From Arthrobacter sp. OY3WO11 (GTDB lineage Bacteria; Actinomycetota; Actinomycetes; Actinomycetales; Micrococcaceae): a DNA stretch of 64,000 nt. Below the pieces are notes generated by a model. That model had not been told where the DNA came from. It searched no databases and saw only the letters and a program-made list of their open reading frames with translations. The position numbers and the translations under genes were made by a program. The DNA lies in assembly GCF_001641125.1 (NCBI RefSeq), contig NZ_LWLP01000001.1:3661828-3725827 (forward strand), given 5' to 3'. Of this stretch, positions 42,751 to 51,727 are shown in pieces (positions within the stretch are counted from its first letter, which is position 1; every line of letters starts with the position of its first letter).

Positions 42751-43335
42751 ATGCCCAGTGTGCGGATAGCCTCCGTGCCATCCATCGTCCCCCCGGCCCC
42801 CGGCCGGGACGCACGGGTGCGGCCGGCGCGGAAACCGAGCGCCGCCGTCGTCATTGCTGTGGTGGCCGCCGGGACGATGCTGGGCGGATGTGAATATACG
42901 TACGACGACGGCCGGAACCTGCCCGGGCCCGTCGAGGCCGAAGCGACGCGCCTTCCAGGGCCGGTGTTCACCCGCGACCCCCTGCAGAACGACCCCGTCC
43001 GCGAGGAAGACGTAGGAGCGTGGGCGGCCCGGACGCTGCCCGACACAGGGCAGCCGGTGGCCTCCGCCGGGGCAGGCCTCGTGGCCGCTGGCAACGTCCG
43101 GACCGAATCCACGCCCGTGCTGGGAACGGGCACCTACGCGCTTGCGCTGGCGTGCCGCAGCCAGCGCCGCGTGACCTTCACGGTCCGCAGCGACTCACTG
43201 ACGCTGGTGGACCTGGGGCTCCGGTGCGGGATCAACCGGGAGAACGTCATCTATTTATCATCGGAAACAGCACTCACCATCCGGGTGGAGGCCAGGACAG
43301 GCGCGAACTACGCCTACCGGCTGCGGCTTCTCTGA
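42751..43335 (+). CDS. Small lipoprotein, paralogue of its neighbour
   Basis: A 194-residue predicted lipoprotein with an Ala/Val-rich hydrophobic run and lipobox LGGC near residue 47. After a proline-rich segment there is a compact domain with two cysteines (LACRS, LRCGI) and a C-terminal NYAYRL motif shared with the preceding gene. No ribosome site; a TACAGT -10-like box at 42739-42744 ends exactly 6 nt before the ATG, so the mRNA is probably leaderless. Confidence 0.75.
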   Translation: MPSVRIASVPSIVPPAPGRDARVRPARKPSAAVVIAVVAAGTMLGGCEYTYDDGRNLPGPVEAEATRLPGPVFTRDPLQNDPVREEDVGAWAARTLPDTGQPVASAGAGLVAAGNVRTESTPVLGTGTYALALACRSQRRVTFTVRSDSLTLVDLGLRCGINRENVIYLSSETALTIRVEARTGANYAYRLRLL

Positions 43336-43349
43336 CGTGTTGCCGGTGC

Positions 43350-44243
43350 TCAGGCGGCGCAGCCCTCCGGGCAGCGGAGGGTTACCGGGCTGGAGGCGCA
43401 CTCCGCGCAATACAGGGTAAGGGTGCGGCAGCTGGGGTTGGAGCAGTTCTCGAACTTGCTGGTAGGTGCTGCGCAGCGGGCGCACTGCCCGATGGTCTTG
43501 GCGTCATCGCTGAACTCAAGGTGCATGCGCTTGTCGAAGACGTAGAGCGAGCCCTCCCACAGGCCCTGGTCCTTGAAGGTTTCGCCGTAGCGGACAATGC
43601 CGCCGTCCAGCTGGTACACCTCCTTGAAGCCCCGGTTCACCATGAGGCTGGACAGCACCTCGCAGCGGATCCCGCCGGTGCAGTAGGTAACCACGGGCTT
43701 GTCCTTGAGCCCGTCATACTTGCCGGACTCAAGCTCCTGGATGAAGTCATGGGTGGTGGCAACGTCCGGGACGATGGCGTCCTTGAACCGGCCGATCTGC
43801 GCTTCGAAGGCGTTCCGGCCGTCAAAGAAGACCACGTCCTCCCCGCTCTGCTTCTTGGCGTCAACGAGCTGATGCAGTTCCTCGGGCTTGAGATGGGTTC
43901 CGCCGCCCACCACCCCGTGAGCATCGACCTTCAGCTCGCCGGGAGCTCCGAAAGAGACAATTTCATCGCGGACCTTGACGCTGAGGCGCGGGAAGTCCTC
44001 CGCCCCGCCGTCGGACCATTTCACGTCGATGTCCCTAAAGCCCTGGTACTCGCGCGTTGTCTTCACGTACTGCTTCACGGCGCCGATCTCACCGCCGACG
44101 GTGGCGTTGATGCCGTCCTTGGAGATCAGGATGCGGCCCGTCAGCCCGAGCTTCTCGCAGAGCGCACGCTGCCAGAGCCGTACCGCCTCCGGGTCAGGAA
44201 GGGGGGTAAAGCCGTAAAAAAGCACAATTCGGTTTAAAGCCAC
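43350..44243 (-). CDS. trhO: tRNA uridine-34 hydroxylase, rhodanese-like
   Basis: A 297-residue UPF0176/TrhO-type protein, the usual length. N-terminal domain with KDGINATVGG, a rhodanese domain with the active-site Cys in VTYCTGGIRCEVL, and a C-terminal domain with a Cys-rich stretch (CARC, CSNPSCR, CAEC) that may bind zinc. The GTG start at 44243 leads to VALNRIVLFYGF; upstream in-frame codons are not family-like. TrhO oxygenates U34 in tRNA. Confidence 0.9.
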   Translation of the reverse strand: MALNRIVLFYGFTPLPDPEAVRLWQRALCEKLGLTGRILISKDGINATVGGEIGAVKQYVKTTREYQGFRDIDVKWSDGGAEDFPRLSVKVRDEIVSFGAPGELKVDAHGVVGGGTHLKPEELHQLVDAKKQSGEDVVFFDGRNAFEAQIGRFKDAIVPDVATTHDFIQELESGKYDGLKDKPVVTYCTGGIRCEVLSSLMVNRGFKEVYQLDGGIVRYGETFKDQGLWEGSLYVFDKRMHLEFSDDAKTIGQCARCAAPTSKFENCSNPSCRTLTLYCAECASSPVTLRCPEGCAA

Positions 44244-44409
44244 GCATTTAAGGGTACCGGCACGGTTAAGGCGGGAGGTGCGGGGACCTGCGGCTTCCGG
44301 AGGGTCGGCGATGAATGCCGGCCCGTACCGGTGCTTTCGCCGCATCACAATTGCATAAGCTCTTGGCCGCCCCCTGTTGCTGGCGAGCGGGCTGGAATAG
44401 TCTCATGCC

Positions 44410-45102
44410 ATGAGTCCGGAAACCATGGTTGAAGACATCACTGGCCTTCTTGAGGTGTGGGTGGCGGGCTGGGCCGGTTGTCGCGGTTACAGGACATCCA
44501 CCGAGGGCCGCTTCCCGGCTGCGCTCCGCGCCGATACCAGCGGCGACTGGGAATTCTTCGCCTCCGAGCCCACGGACGATGAGTTCGCAGCCCTGGCCGC
44601 AAAGACGGCGGAGGCGCCCGCGAGGGTCCTCACCATCCTCACCAATGATTTCCCCCGGTACTCCGCCCTGGCGGAGCGGCACGGCCTGAACGTGACCTCT
44701 GACTCGCAGGCAATGATGATCGTGGACATGGAAACCCAGGACGCCGAGGATCCCTGGCTCTCCGACGACGACCTCACGCATTCAACCTGGGAGCAGGACG
44801 GCGTGCACTATGCAGAGGTCCGCTCCGGCGACACCTTGGCGGCCAGCGGCCGCGTCTTTGTGGTGGGGGAAACTGCGGTGTTCGACAAGATCATCACCGA
44901 ACCCGCTTTCCAGCGCCGCGGCCTGGGCAGTTTCATCATGCGGGCCCTGGCAGCCCAGGCCTTCGAGCACGACGTGCAGGAGGGACTTCTCCTGGCCTCC
45001 GCGGATGGCCGGAAACTGTATTCCCACCTCGGCTGGACCACCGTTTCCCGTGTGCTGATGCTCTCCACCTCCCATGACGGTTCTGATCTTTCCCTGAGCT
45101 GA
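44410..45102 (+). CDS. GNAT-family N-acetyltransferase
   Basis: A 230-residue protein with a C-terminal GNAT fold: IITEPAFQRRGLGSFIMRAL has the acetyl-CoA loop (Q/RxxGxG/A), and LLLASADGRKLYSHLGW the last strand pair. The N-terminal 110 residues are probably a divergent first GNAT-like half. Target unknown. A TAGTCT box at 44398-44403 lies 6 nt before the ATG, suggesting a leaderless mRNA. Confidence 0.82.
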   Translation: MSPETMVEDITGLLEVWVAGWAGCRGYRTSTEGRFPAALRADTSGDWEFFASEPTDDEFAALAAKTAEAPARVLTILTNDFPRYSALAERHGLNVTSDSQAMMIVDMETQDAEDPWLSDDDLTHSTWEQDGVHYAEVRSGDTLAASGRVFVVGETAVFDKIITEPAFQRRGLGSFIMRALAAQAFEHDVQEGLLLASADGRKLYSHLGWTTVSRVLMLSTSHDGSDLSLS

Positions 45103-45166
45103 CCCTCCTGTTACCCCCATGGCGAACCGGGGCCGGCAAGGCCCCGGCGGGTGAAACAATGTGGGG

Positions 45167-47542
45167 GTGAACCCCCATGACTCCCTGATTCCGTTGCTGG
45201 GCCGCGGCCCGGACCCGGAACAACTCCGTCATGTGCGCACCATCCCGGCCCGCGAAGCCGAGCATGAGCCGTGGCCCGCGTGGGTGCACCCCGACCTGGT
45301 TGCGGCGTACGGATCGCTGGGCATCCAGGAGCCCTACCGGCACCAGGTGGAGGCAGCGGGCATAGCCCACGGCGGCGAGCACGTTGTGGTGGCCACCGGA
45401 ACCGCGTCAGGGAAGTCGCTGGCGTATCAGCTGCCGGCCCTCGACGCCATCCACCGCTCCGAACTGCGCGTCCTGGCCGACCCTGGGAAAATCCACGACG
45501 ACGGCGCCGTCACCCTCTATCTCTCCCCCACCAAGGCCCTGGCGGCCGACCAGCTCAACGCCATCCGTGCCCTGAAACTGCCCACCGTGCGGGCGGAAAC
45601 CTACGACGGCGATACCGACCCCGCGTCCCGCCGCTGGATCAGGGACCACGCCAACTTCATCCTGGCCAACCCGGACATGCTCCACTTCGGGATCCTTCCC
45701 AACCATGCTTGGTGGGCAGGGTTCTTCCGCCGCCTGCGCTACGTGATCATTGACGAGGCCCACAGCTACCGGGGCGTGTTCGGCTCCCACGTGGCCAACC
45801 TGATGCGCCGGCTGCGCCGGATCTGCGCCTACTACGGTGCGGGCACGGCCCATCCGGGGCCGGTGTTCATTGCAGCCTCCGCCACAGCCTCGGAGCCTGA
45901 CGTCTCCTTCGCCCGCCTTATCGGTGCACCGGTCAAGGCCGTGTCCCGTGACGGCTCCCCGCACGGTTCCACCACCGTCGCTTTCTGGGAACCTGCGCTG
46001 ACCGAAGTCCGGGGCGAGAACGGCGCCAGGGAACGGCGGACGGCGGTGGCAGAAACCGCCGACCTGCTGGCGAACCTGGTGTCTGCGCGTATCCGCACCA
46101 TAGCGTTCATCAAGTCCCGGCGCGGGGCGGAAACCATCTCCTCGATCACGAAACGCCTCTTGGATGAGGTGGATCCCAGCCTGCCGCAGCGGGTGGCCGC
46201 CTACCGCTCCGGATACCTGCCCGAAGAACGCCGTGCGGTGGAACGGGCGCTGCGCTCCGGCGAGCTCCTGGGCGTTTCGAGCACCTCAGCGCTGGAACTG
46301 GGCATTGATATCTCCGGCCTCGATGCCGTACTGGTGGCAGGATGGCCCGGCACCCGGGCTTCCCTGTTCCAACAGATCGGGCGGGCCGGAAGGGCGGGCC
46401 AGGATGCCGTCGCGGCCTTCGTTGCCAGCGATGACCCCCTGGACACCTTCCTGGTGAACCATCCCGAAGCGATCTTCGACGTGTCAGTGGAAGCGACGGT
46501 CTTCGACCCCTCCAACCCCTACGTCCTGGGACCGCACCTGTGCGCCGCGGCTGCGGAGCTTCCCCTGGGACCCGCCGAACTCGGCCTGTTCGGCGCCACC
46601 GCGGAGTCCCTCCTGGACAGGCTGGTGGCACAGGGCTACCTCCGGCGGCGGCCCGCGGGCTGGTTCTGGACACACTCCCAGAGCGCGGCGGCCATGGTGA
46701 ACCTGAGGGCCGACGGCGGCGGGCCGGTGAGCATCGTGGATGCCGAGACCGGGTCCCTCCTTGGCACGATGGATTCCCCGCAGACGCACTACCAGGCCCA
46801 CACCGGCGCCGTCTACATCCACCAGGGTGACAGCTACGTGGTGGAGGACCTGAACGAGGACGACCACTGCGTGATGGTGCGCCGCGCCAATCCCGACTAC
46901 TACACCACCGCCCGGGACGTGACCCAGATTGAGGTGCTGGCAACCCAAAGGACGGCGGAATGGGGTGACATCTCCGTTCATTTCGGGGACGTCAAAGTGA
47001 CTACCCAGGTTGTCTCCTTCCAGCGCAAGGCCCTCATTTCCAACGAAATCCTTGGGGAGGAGCCGCTGGAACTGGGTGCCCGCGAACTCTTCACCAAGGC
47101 CGTCTGGTTCGTGGTGGACAACCGCTCCCTCACCGGGGCGGGCCTGATCGAAGCCCAGTTCCCCGGCGCGCTGCACGCAGCGGAGCATGCAGCCATTGGC
47201 CTGCTGCCCCTGGTGGCGTCCAGCGACCGCTGGGACATCGGCGGGGTTTCCACGGCCCTGCACGCCGACACCGGGGCGCCCACCATCTTTGTGTACGACG
47301 GGCACCCCGGCGGCGCGGGTTTTGCCGAGCGCGGGTTCGACAAGGCGAAGGTCTGGCTGACGGCCACCCGCGACGCCATCAAGGCCTGCGAATGTGATTC
47401 CGGGTGCCCTTCCTGCGTCCAGTCACCTAAATGCGGGAACAAGAACAACCCGCTGGACAAGGCGGCCGCCGTCAAACTCCTCGATGTCCTGCTCAAGAAC
47501 GCCACCGAAGCCGGCTCCCCGGGCCTGGAAGTGCGGCTCTGA
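45167..47542 (+). CDS. DEAH-box helicase with C-terminal DUF1998-like cysteine cluster
   Basis: A 791-residue superfamily 2 helicase of the MrfA/YprA type. Motif I is ATGTASGKS, motif II DEAHSYRGVF, motif III ASATASEP, and the second RecA lobe has AFIKSRRGAE, SSTSALELGIDI and QIGRAGRAGQ. The C-terminus has CECDSGCPSCVQSPKCGNKNNPLD, four cysteines typical of the DUF1998 metal site. In Bacillus MrfA acts in mitomycin crosslink repair. GTG 45167 is preferred because an AACAAT -10 box ends 6 nt upstream (leaderless); GTG 45161 is the alternative. The Tad-like genes next to it match the helicase/secretion neighbourhood of actinobacteria. Confidence 0.9.
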   Translation: MNPHDSLIPLLGRGPDPEQLRHVRTIPAREAEHEPWPAWVHPDLVAAYGSLGIQEPYRHQVEAAGIAHGGEHVVVATGTASGKSLAYQLPALDAIHRSELRVLADPGKIHDDGAVTLYLSPTKALAADQLNAIRALKLPTVRAETYDGDTDPASRRWIRDHANFILANPDMLHFGILPNHAWWAGFFRRLRYVIIDEAHSYRGVFGSHVANLMRRLRRICAYYGAGTAHPGPVFIAASATASEPDVSFARLIGAPVKAVSRDGSPHGSTTVAFWEPALTEVRGENGARERRTAVAETADLLANLVSARIRTIAFIKSRRGAETISSITKRLLDEVDPSLPQRVAAYRSGYLPEERRAVERALRSGELLGVSSTSALELGIDISGLDAVLVAGWPGTRASLFQQIGRAGRAGQDAVAAFVASDDPLDTFLVNHPEAIFDVSVEATVFDPSNPYVLGPHLCAAAAELPLGPAELGLFGATAESLLDRLVAQGYLRRRPAGWFWTHSQSAAAMVNLRADGGGPVSIVDAETGSLLGTMDSPQTHYQAHTGAVYIHQGDSYVVEDLNEDDHCVMVRRANPDYYTTARDVTQIEVLATQRTAEWGDISVHFGDVKVTTQVVSFQRKALISNEILGEEPLELGARELFTKAVWFVVDNRSLTGAGLIEAQFPGALHAAEHAAIGLLPLVASSDRWDIGGVSTALHADTGAPTIFVYDGHPGGAGFAERGFDKAKVWLTATRDAIKACECDSGCPSCVQSPKCGNKNNPLDKAAAVKLLDVLLKNATEAGSPGLEVRL

Positions 47543-47552
47543 CCTGGACTGG

Positions 47553-47987
47553 CTAGGGCGGAGGTCCTGCACGGGAGCGCCCGTGGGCAGCCCCGAATAC
47601 CGTCCGTTCCACCAGCTCGGTCCTCACCTCGACAGTCTGGCCTGTGCCCTCCGTGCAGCTGACGACTGCGGCTCCGTGCCGGGCAGCCACCTCCGCCGCC
47701 ACGGTGCAGGGGTCCCCGGAAACAAGGCCGCGAAGGGTGTCGGCCGCTGCCAGCGCCGCAAGGTCGGCAGCGGATGCCGCCCTGCTGGCCAGGACGGCCG
47801 ACTGGGCCAGCAACAGCATCAGCGCCATGGCCGTCATCACCACCAGGGCCAGGCCGGCCGCCAGCACCGTCCCCGAGCCGCGTTCCCTGTTGGTGCCAAC
47901 TGCACTTCCCCTTCGGCCTGAACCGAGACGCCTGACCAGGTTCGCCCGGAGCCCGCGGCCCGTTCCGGGTGCCTGGCAGCGCGTCAT
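47553..47987 (-). CDS. Rv3654c-like, TadE/G-type secreted pseudopilin-like protein
   Basis: A 144-residue protein with a basic start, the sequence ERGSGTVLAAGLALVVMTAMAL as its single helix, and an Ala-rich soluble tail with one Cys pair. It matches the helicase/secretion-neighbourhood TadE-like proteins (mycobacterial Rv3654c). It is the last gene of the cluster starting at 52935 and overlaps the TadE-like gene by 4 nt. Its 3' end lies 10 nt from the convergent helicase stop. Confidence 0.8.
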   Translation of the reverse strand: MTRCQAPGTGRGLRANLVRRLGSGRRGSAVGTNRERGSGTVLAAGLALVVMTAMALMLLLAQSAVLASRAASAADLAALAAADTLRGLVSGDPCTVAAEVAARHGAAVVSCTEGTGQTVEVRTELVERTVFGAAHGRSRAGPPP

Positions 47988-48331
47988 CCCGCCGTCTCGC
48001 TCCGGGTGGAGGCCCGCGCAGTCAGGAGCCACGGGACGGATGCGCCGAGGGGACCGCCCACCCGGTCTGTCACGGTGACATGCAGCCACTCGCCGTCGGC
48101 CGATACCGCCGCGGACGCCGACCCGCCGGACAGGGTCCGGACGATCCTTTCCACAGTGGCGGAGTCGTCACCACGGGCAAGTGCGCGGGCGCCGGCACGC
48201 GCTCCCTCCTCCAGCCGCAGCTGCGTGACCCCGGCGGAGGCCCCCGCCAGCAGCATGGCCAGCAGCAGCAGGACCGCGGGCAGGGTGACGGCAAACTCCG
48301 CTGTCACCGCGCCGCACGACCTCTGAGCCAT
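47984..48331 (-). CDS. TadE-like pseudopilin protein
   Basis: A 115-residue TadE-like protein: short MAQRSCGAVTAEF start with a prepilin-type Gly-x4-Glu site, one hydrophobic helix (TLPAVLLLLAMLLAGASAGV) and a soluble domain. ATG 48331 has GGAGG 4 nt upstream. A longer form starting at 48505 would overlap the DUF4244 stop as ATGA, but the extra 58 residues are Pro/Ala/Thr-rich low complexity, so the short form is favoured. Confidence 0.78.
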   Translation of the reverse strand: MAQRSCGAVTAEFAVTLPAVLLLLAMLLAGASAGVTQLRLEEGARAGARALARGDDSATVERIVRTLSGGSASAAVSADGEWLHVTVTDRVGGPLGASVPWLLTARASTRSETAG

Positions 48332-48501
48332 GAGGCCTCCGGAAGGACTGCCGGCCCGTCGGTCCGGCCCGCCGGTGCACCCGGTGGCGGACTGCGTGGC
48401 GGCAAACGGCCCCGCGGCGGACGCACCTGTGGCGGTCGGAGCTGTGGCGGTCGGAGCTGGTCCGGACGGACCCGTGGCCGGGAGCACGGCCGGCGCCCCT
48501 C

Positions 48502-48849
48502 TCATGGCAGGGCCAACGCGGTGCGGATCAGGGTGAGCAGGAAGCCACGGACCTCCTCGCTGCGAAGGATGAAGACCAGGAGCCCGGCAAAGCCCACAGC
48601 GGCAAGGGTGGCTATGGCGTATTCGGCGGTTGCCATCCCTGCCTCTGATCCGAGGAGCCGTACCCGGCCTTTGCTGGTTAGCGGAGAGCCGGCACCCGGA
48701 TACAGTTCCACGGCGTCGGCAGGCAGCGGGCTGCTGCCCCCGGCGTGGATGCCATGGCGGCCGGTGCTGCGGTGTTCCCGAAAGCCGGCACGGGCAGCGG
48801 CGGGCGCCGCAGCTCCGCCAGCGTAGCGGCGGCGGTAATGAGTGGACAT
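48502..48849 (-). CDS. DUF4244 Flp-pilin-like protein
   Basis: A 115-residue protein. The C-terminal 45 residues (SEAGMATAEYAIATLAAVGF and a following helix) match DUF4244, with the Gly-Met-x-x-x-Glu-Tyr pattern of Flp pilins, so it is the best candidate for the pilin of this locus. The N-terminal 65 residues are charged and variable. Start ATG 48849 has GGAAGG 9 nt upstream. A 138-nt gap separates it from the TadC-like gene and may hold a separate promoter; that gap includes a GGAAAA/TTTTCC hairpin. Confidence 0.82.
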   Translation of the reverse strand: MSTHYRRRYAGGAAAPAAARAGFREHRSTGRHGIHAGGSSPLPADAVELYPGAGSPLTSKGRVRLLGSEAGMATAEYAIATLAAVGFAGLLVFILRSEEVRGFLLTLIRTALALP

Positions 48850-48987
48850 GTGGTGTTTCCTTCCTTTGGGCCGGTGGTGTTGCCGGCTGTTCTGACTCTT
48901 CCGGGCCTTGCCTGGTGCGGTAAGCCCCGAGGATTCGTAAGTGGAAAAGCTCAACGGTTTTCCCTTGTGGAGGAGAAGACGTGATGT

Positions 48988-49605
48988 CTAGGAGCCGGAA
49001 GGCACCAGGGCCAGGAGTACAGGAACCACGCCCAGGCAGATAAAGGCTGGAAGCGAGCAGAGGCCCAGCGGAACCACCAGCTTCACGCCCAGTGATGCCG
49101 CGCGCTTCTCTGCTGCACGGAACCTCTCCCGGCGGAGCCGTGCCGCCTGCGCGTAGAGAATCGCTGAAGACGGAGCTCCGGTCAGCGCCGCGAACCCCAG
49201 CGCGTCCCGGAGTTCCAAAACCTCGGGGAGTCGGACCGCGCTGCTGCGCCATGCGGTTTCCCAGTCGGCCCCGATTGCCAGTGCCGCCACAACCGGCCGA
49301 AGGGCGCCGCCGTACTTGTCAGAAGCCGAGGCAGCCACCAGTTCAAGTGAACGGCCGATGCCCGATCCGGCGTCCAGCATGGCGGCCACAAGTTCGAGCA
49401 TCATGGCGGTGTCCCTCAGCCCTTCGGTCGCAGGTCCGGGCAGATGCCCTCCGTTACCGGCGGAGGCCTCCGCGCCGCAGCACGAGGCACCGGAGGCCAA
49501 ACTGCGCAGCCGCTTGCGGGGCCTGCCCCGCCCGGTTCCGGCCAGGACTGCCGCTGCCGCCAGGGTGAGGAAGAGCGCGAGCGCTGCGGCGGAAGGCGGG
49601 GTCAT
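48988..49605 (-). CDS. Type II secretion F-domain membrane protein, TadC-like
   Basis: A 205-residue inner-membrane platform protein. The N-terminal helix is followed by the F-domain signature GLRDTAMMLELVAAMLDAGSGIGRSLELVAA and DWETAWRSSA, and two C-terminal helices (KLVVPLGLCSLPAFICLGVVPVLLALV). Overlaps the upstream TadB-like gene by 4 nt. Confidence 0.85.
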   Translation of the reverse strand: MTPPSAAALALFLTLAAAAVLAGTGRGRPRKRLRSLASGASCCGAEASAGNGGHLPGPATEGLRDTAMMLELVAAMLDAGSGIGRSLELVAASASDKYGGALRPVVAALAIGADWETAWRSSAVRLPEVLELRDALGFAALTGAPSSAILYAQAARLRRERFRAAEKRAASLGVKLVVPLGLCSLPAFICLGVVPVLLALVPSGS

Positions 49606-50375
49606 GGCGCTCCAGCCCCTGCTGCCGCGGCCACCAGCCGGGCCGACCACAACCGCCCGGCCACTGTCAGGCCGGCTCCGGCTGCAAGTGCTGCGAGTCC
49701 CCAGGGTGTTCCCAGCAGGATGGCGAGCGGGTCCACGCCCAGCGCGATTCCCAGGCCCAGACCCATCAGCGGCAGCCAGGTTAGGAGGCTGACGGTGGCC
49801 TTTGGTCCGGCAAGGGCCGTCTGGCGGGCTGCATCGGCGTCATCCTCTACTTCAAGCTGAGCGGCGAACCTGGTCAGCACGTCTGCGAGCGGACAGCCGC
49901 TTGCTTCCGCGATATCGAAGCAGGCCGCGAGCTCCGACCAGATGCGGGACTCCCTGTCCCGCCGGGGAAAAGCGGACGGCGACGCCCGGCGGATGGCTTC
50001 CGAAACGGGAATGCCGCGGCCCGCCGCAGCACGCGCGGCGGCCAGCATGGCACCGGATCCCGCGGACAGGCCGTACGCATTAGGGCCGGAAGAACCGTAG
50101 ACCTCCCAGATCTCCTCCCAGAGCCGCGCCGGTGTGCGGCCGCCTTTGAGCAGCGCGGCGAGTTGCTGCACCACCAGCGTCATGGGGGCCGCAGGCCGTT
50201 CTGCTCCCCTCCCGGCGCCACGCAGCTTTCCCGCAAAGCCGCCCCGTGAGCGCTCTTTTCGACTCGGAACCGGGCCGGACGCGCCGGCGCGGCGCAACCT
50301 GGCAGGTGCACCCAGCGGCGGGCTGACAAGCAGCACCGCTGCCAGTCCCAGGGACACGACAAGAAGGAAGATCAT
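49602..50375 (-). CDS. Type II secretion F-domain membrane protein, TadB-like
   Basis: A 257-residue TadB/GspF-type membrane protein: one N-terminal helix (MIFLLVVSLGLAAVLL), a cytoplasmic F domain (LVVQQLAALLKGGRTPARLWEEI, ELAACFDIAEASGCPLADVLTRFA) and two late helices. The start ATG 50375 overlaps the ATPase stop (ATGA). Forms the platform with the TadC-like protein. Confidence 0.85.
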   Translation of the reverse strand: MIFLLVVSLGLAAVLLVSPPLGAPARLRRAGASGPVPSRKERSRGGFAGKLRGAGRGAERPAAPMTLVVQQLAALLKGGRTPARLWEEIWEVYGSSGPNAYGLSAGSGAMLAAARAAAGRGIPVSEAIRRASPSAFPRRDRESRIWSELAACFDIAEASGCPLADVLTRFAAQLEVEDDADAARQTALAGPKATVSLLTWLPLMGLGLGIALGVDPLAILLGTPWGLAALAAGAGLTVAGRLWSARLVAAAAGAGAP

Positions 50376-51727
50376 GCGGGCGGTCCCGGGTGAAGCCCCA
50401 ACCGTGCCGCCAGTGCCGTCCACCCGGGGCCGGCGGCCACTGCACCTTCAACACTTTCCAAGGCAGGCTGGACAGTGAGTCCACCGGGCCCGTCCCCGAT
50501 CAGGCCCACGCACGCCACTGCCCGGCCCCGTTGCGTCCTGTCAACGTGGATGACCACGTCCAGCGCGCTCGATGCCTGAAGCCTCACGCCGTCAGGGCTC
50601 ATTCCGGCGAGCGCACCGAGCGCAGTGAGCCGGGCGGGAACAGCAGCGGCGGTATTCGCATGGATGGTCCCGCCCCCGCCGCTGTGTCCGGTGTTCATGG
50701 CAGTGAGCAGCTCGCGGACTTCGGCGCCGCGGCATTCACCCACCACCAGCCTGTCCGGCCGCATGCGCAATGCCTGCCGGACGAGATCCCCCAGATCCAC
50801 TTCGCCGCCGCCTTCCAGGTTTCCGTGGCGTGATTCGAGGGACACGGCATGCGGATGGACAGGGTTCAGTTCCGATGCATCCTCGATGAGGACCAGCCGC
50901 TCTGCGGGGCTGCACAGGCCGAGCAGCGTGGAGAGCAGGGTGGTCTTGCCGGACCCGGTGGCCCCGCTGATGAGGAAGCTCAGCCTGCGCTCCACCACCT
51001 GTTCCAGGACGGTCTGCAGTCCGGAGTTGAACATGCCGGCCTCCCGCAGCTCATCCATCGTGAACACACGTTCGCGCCGGATCCTGATGCTGAGCAGCGT
51101 CCCGGCCGTAGAGACGGGCGGCAGCACGGCATGGACACGGTAGCCTCCGGCCAGCCGCACGTCCACGCAGGGTGAGCCATCATCAAGCCGCCTGCCGCCT
51201 GCCGCCACGAGCCGGCAGGCCAAAGCCCGGAGCTGGGTCTCATTGTCGAACGCCACGGTCACGCGCTCGATGCCGCGGCCCCTGTCCACCCACACGGACC
51301 CTGGAGCATTCACAAAGATGTCCGTAACGGCAGGGTCCCGGGTGAGGGCCTGCAGCGGCCCCAGACCGTTCAACTCGGCGCTGATCCGCTCCACGGCGGC
51401 AAGTGAACCCGCCGTGCCCAAAAGCTTCCCCGTGGCCTGCACCGCGGCCGCCACCCGCGAGGGCGTCACCGCGGCCGCGTCCGACATCATGGACTCCCGC
51501 ACGGACTCAAGGAGCCCCAGGTCAACAGCCTGCCGCTCACCCGTGCGGCGTTCGCGCCGGCGCCATTCGCCGGGGCCGGGCTCACCCGGGCCCCCGCCCT
51601 CCTGGCGGCGACTGATTTGGCGGGGACTTTCCTGCCGGGGACTTTCCTGGCCCGCGTCCAGGATCCGCGCCCGCCGCCGGACCCCTGCCTCGGGTCCCGG
51701 TGCCCCAGCACCCGCCTGGTAACTCAT
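50372..51727 (-). CDS. CpaF/TadA-family secretion ATPase
   Basis: A 451-residue hexameric ATPase of the VirB11/CpaF class. Walker A ISGATGSGKTTLLS, Asp-box LVLIEDASELNP, Walker B-like RMRPDRLVVGECRGAEV and His-box GHSGGGGTIHAN are intact. The first 60 residues are charged and low-complexity. Overlaps ssd upstream and the TadB-like gene downstream by ATGA. It powers the Tad-like machine. Confidence 0.93.
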   Translation of the reverse strand: MSYQAGAGAPGPEAGVRRRARILDAGQESPRQESPRQISRRQEGGGPGEPGPGEWRRRERRTGERQAVDLGLLESVRESMMSDAAAVTPSRVAAAVQATGKLLGTAGSLAAVERISAELNGLGPLQALTRDPAVTDIFVNAPGSVWVDRGRGIERVTVAFDNETQLRALACRLVAAGGRRLDDGSPCVDVRLAGGYRVHAVLPPVSTAGTLLSIRIRRERVFTMDELREAGMFNSGLQTVLEQVVERRLSFLISGATGSGKTTLLSTLLGLCSPAERLVLIEDASELNPVHPHAVSLESRHGNLEGGGEVDLGDLVRQALRMRPDRLVVGECRGAEVRELLTAMNTGHSGGGGTIHANTAAAVPARLTALGALAGMSPDGVRLQASSALDVVIHVDRTQRGRAVACVGLIGDGPGGLTVQPALESVEGAVAAGPGWTALAARLGLHPGPPA

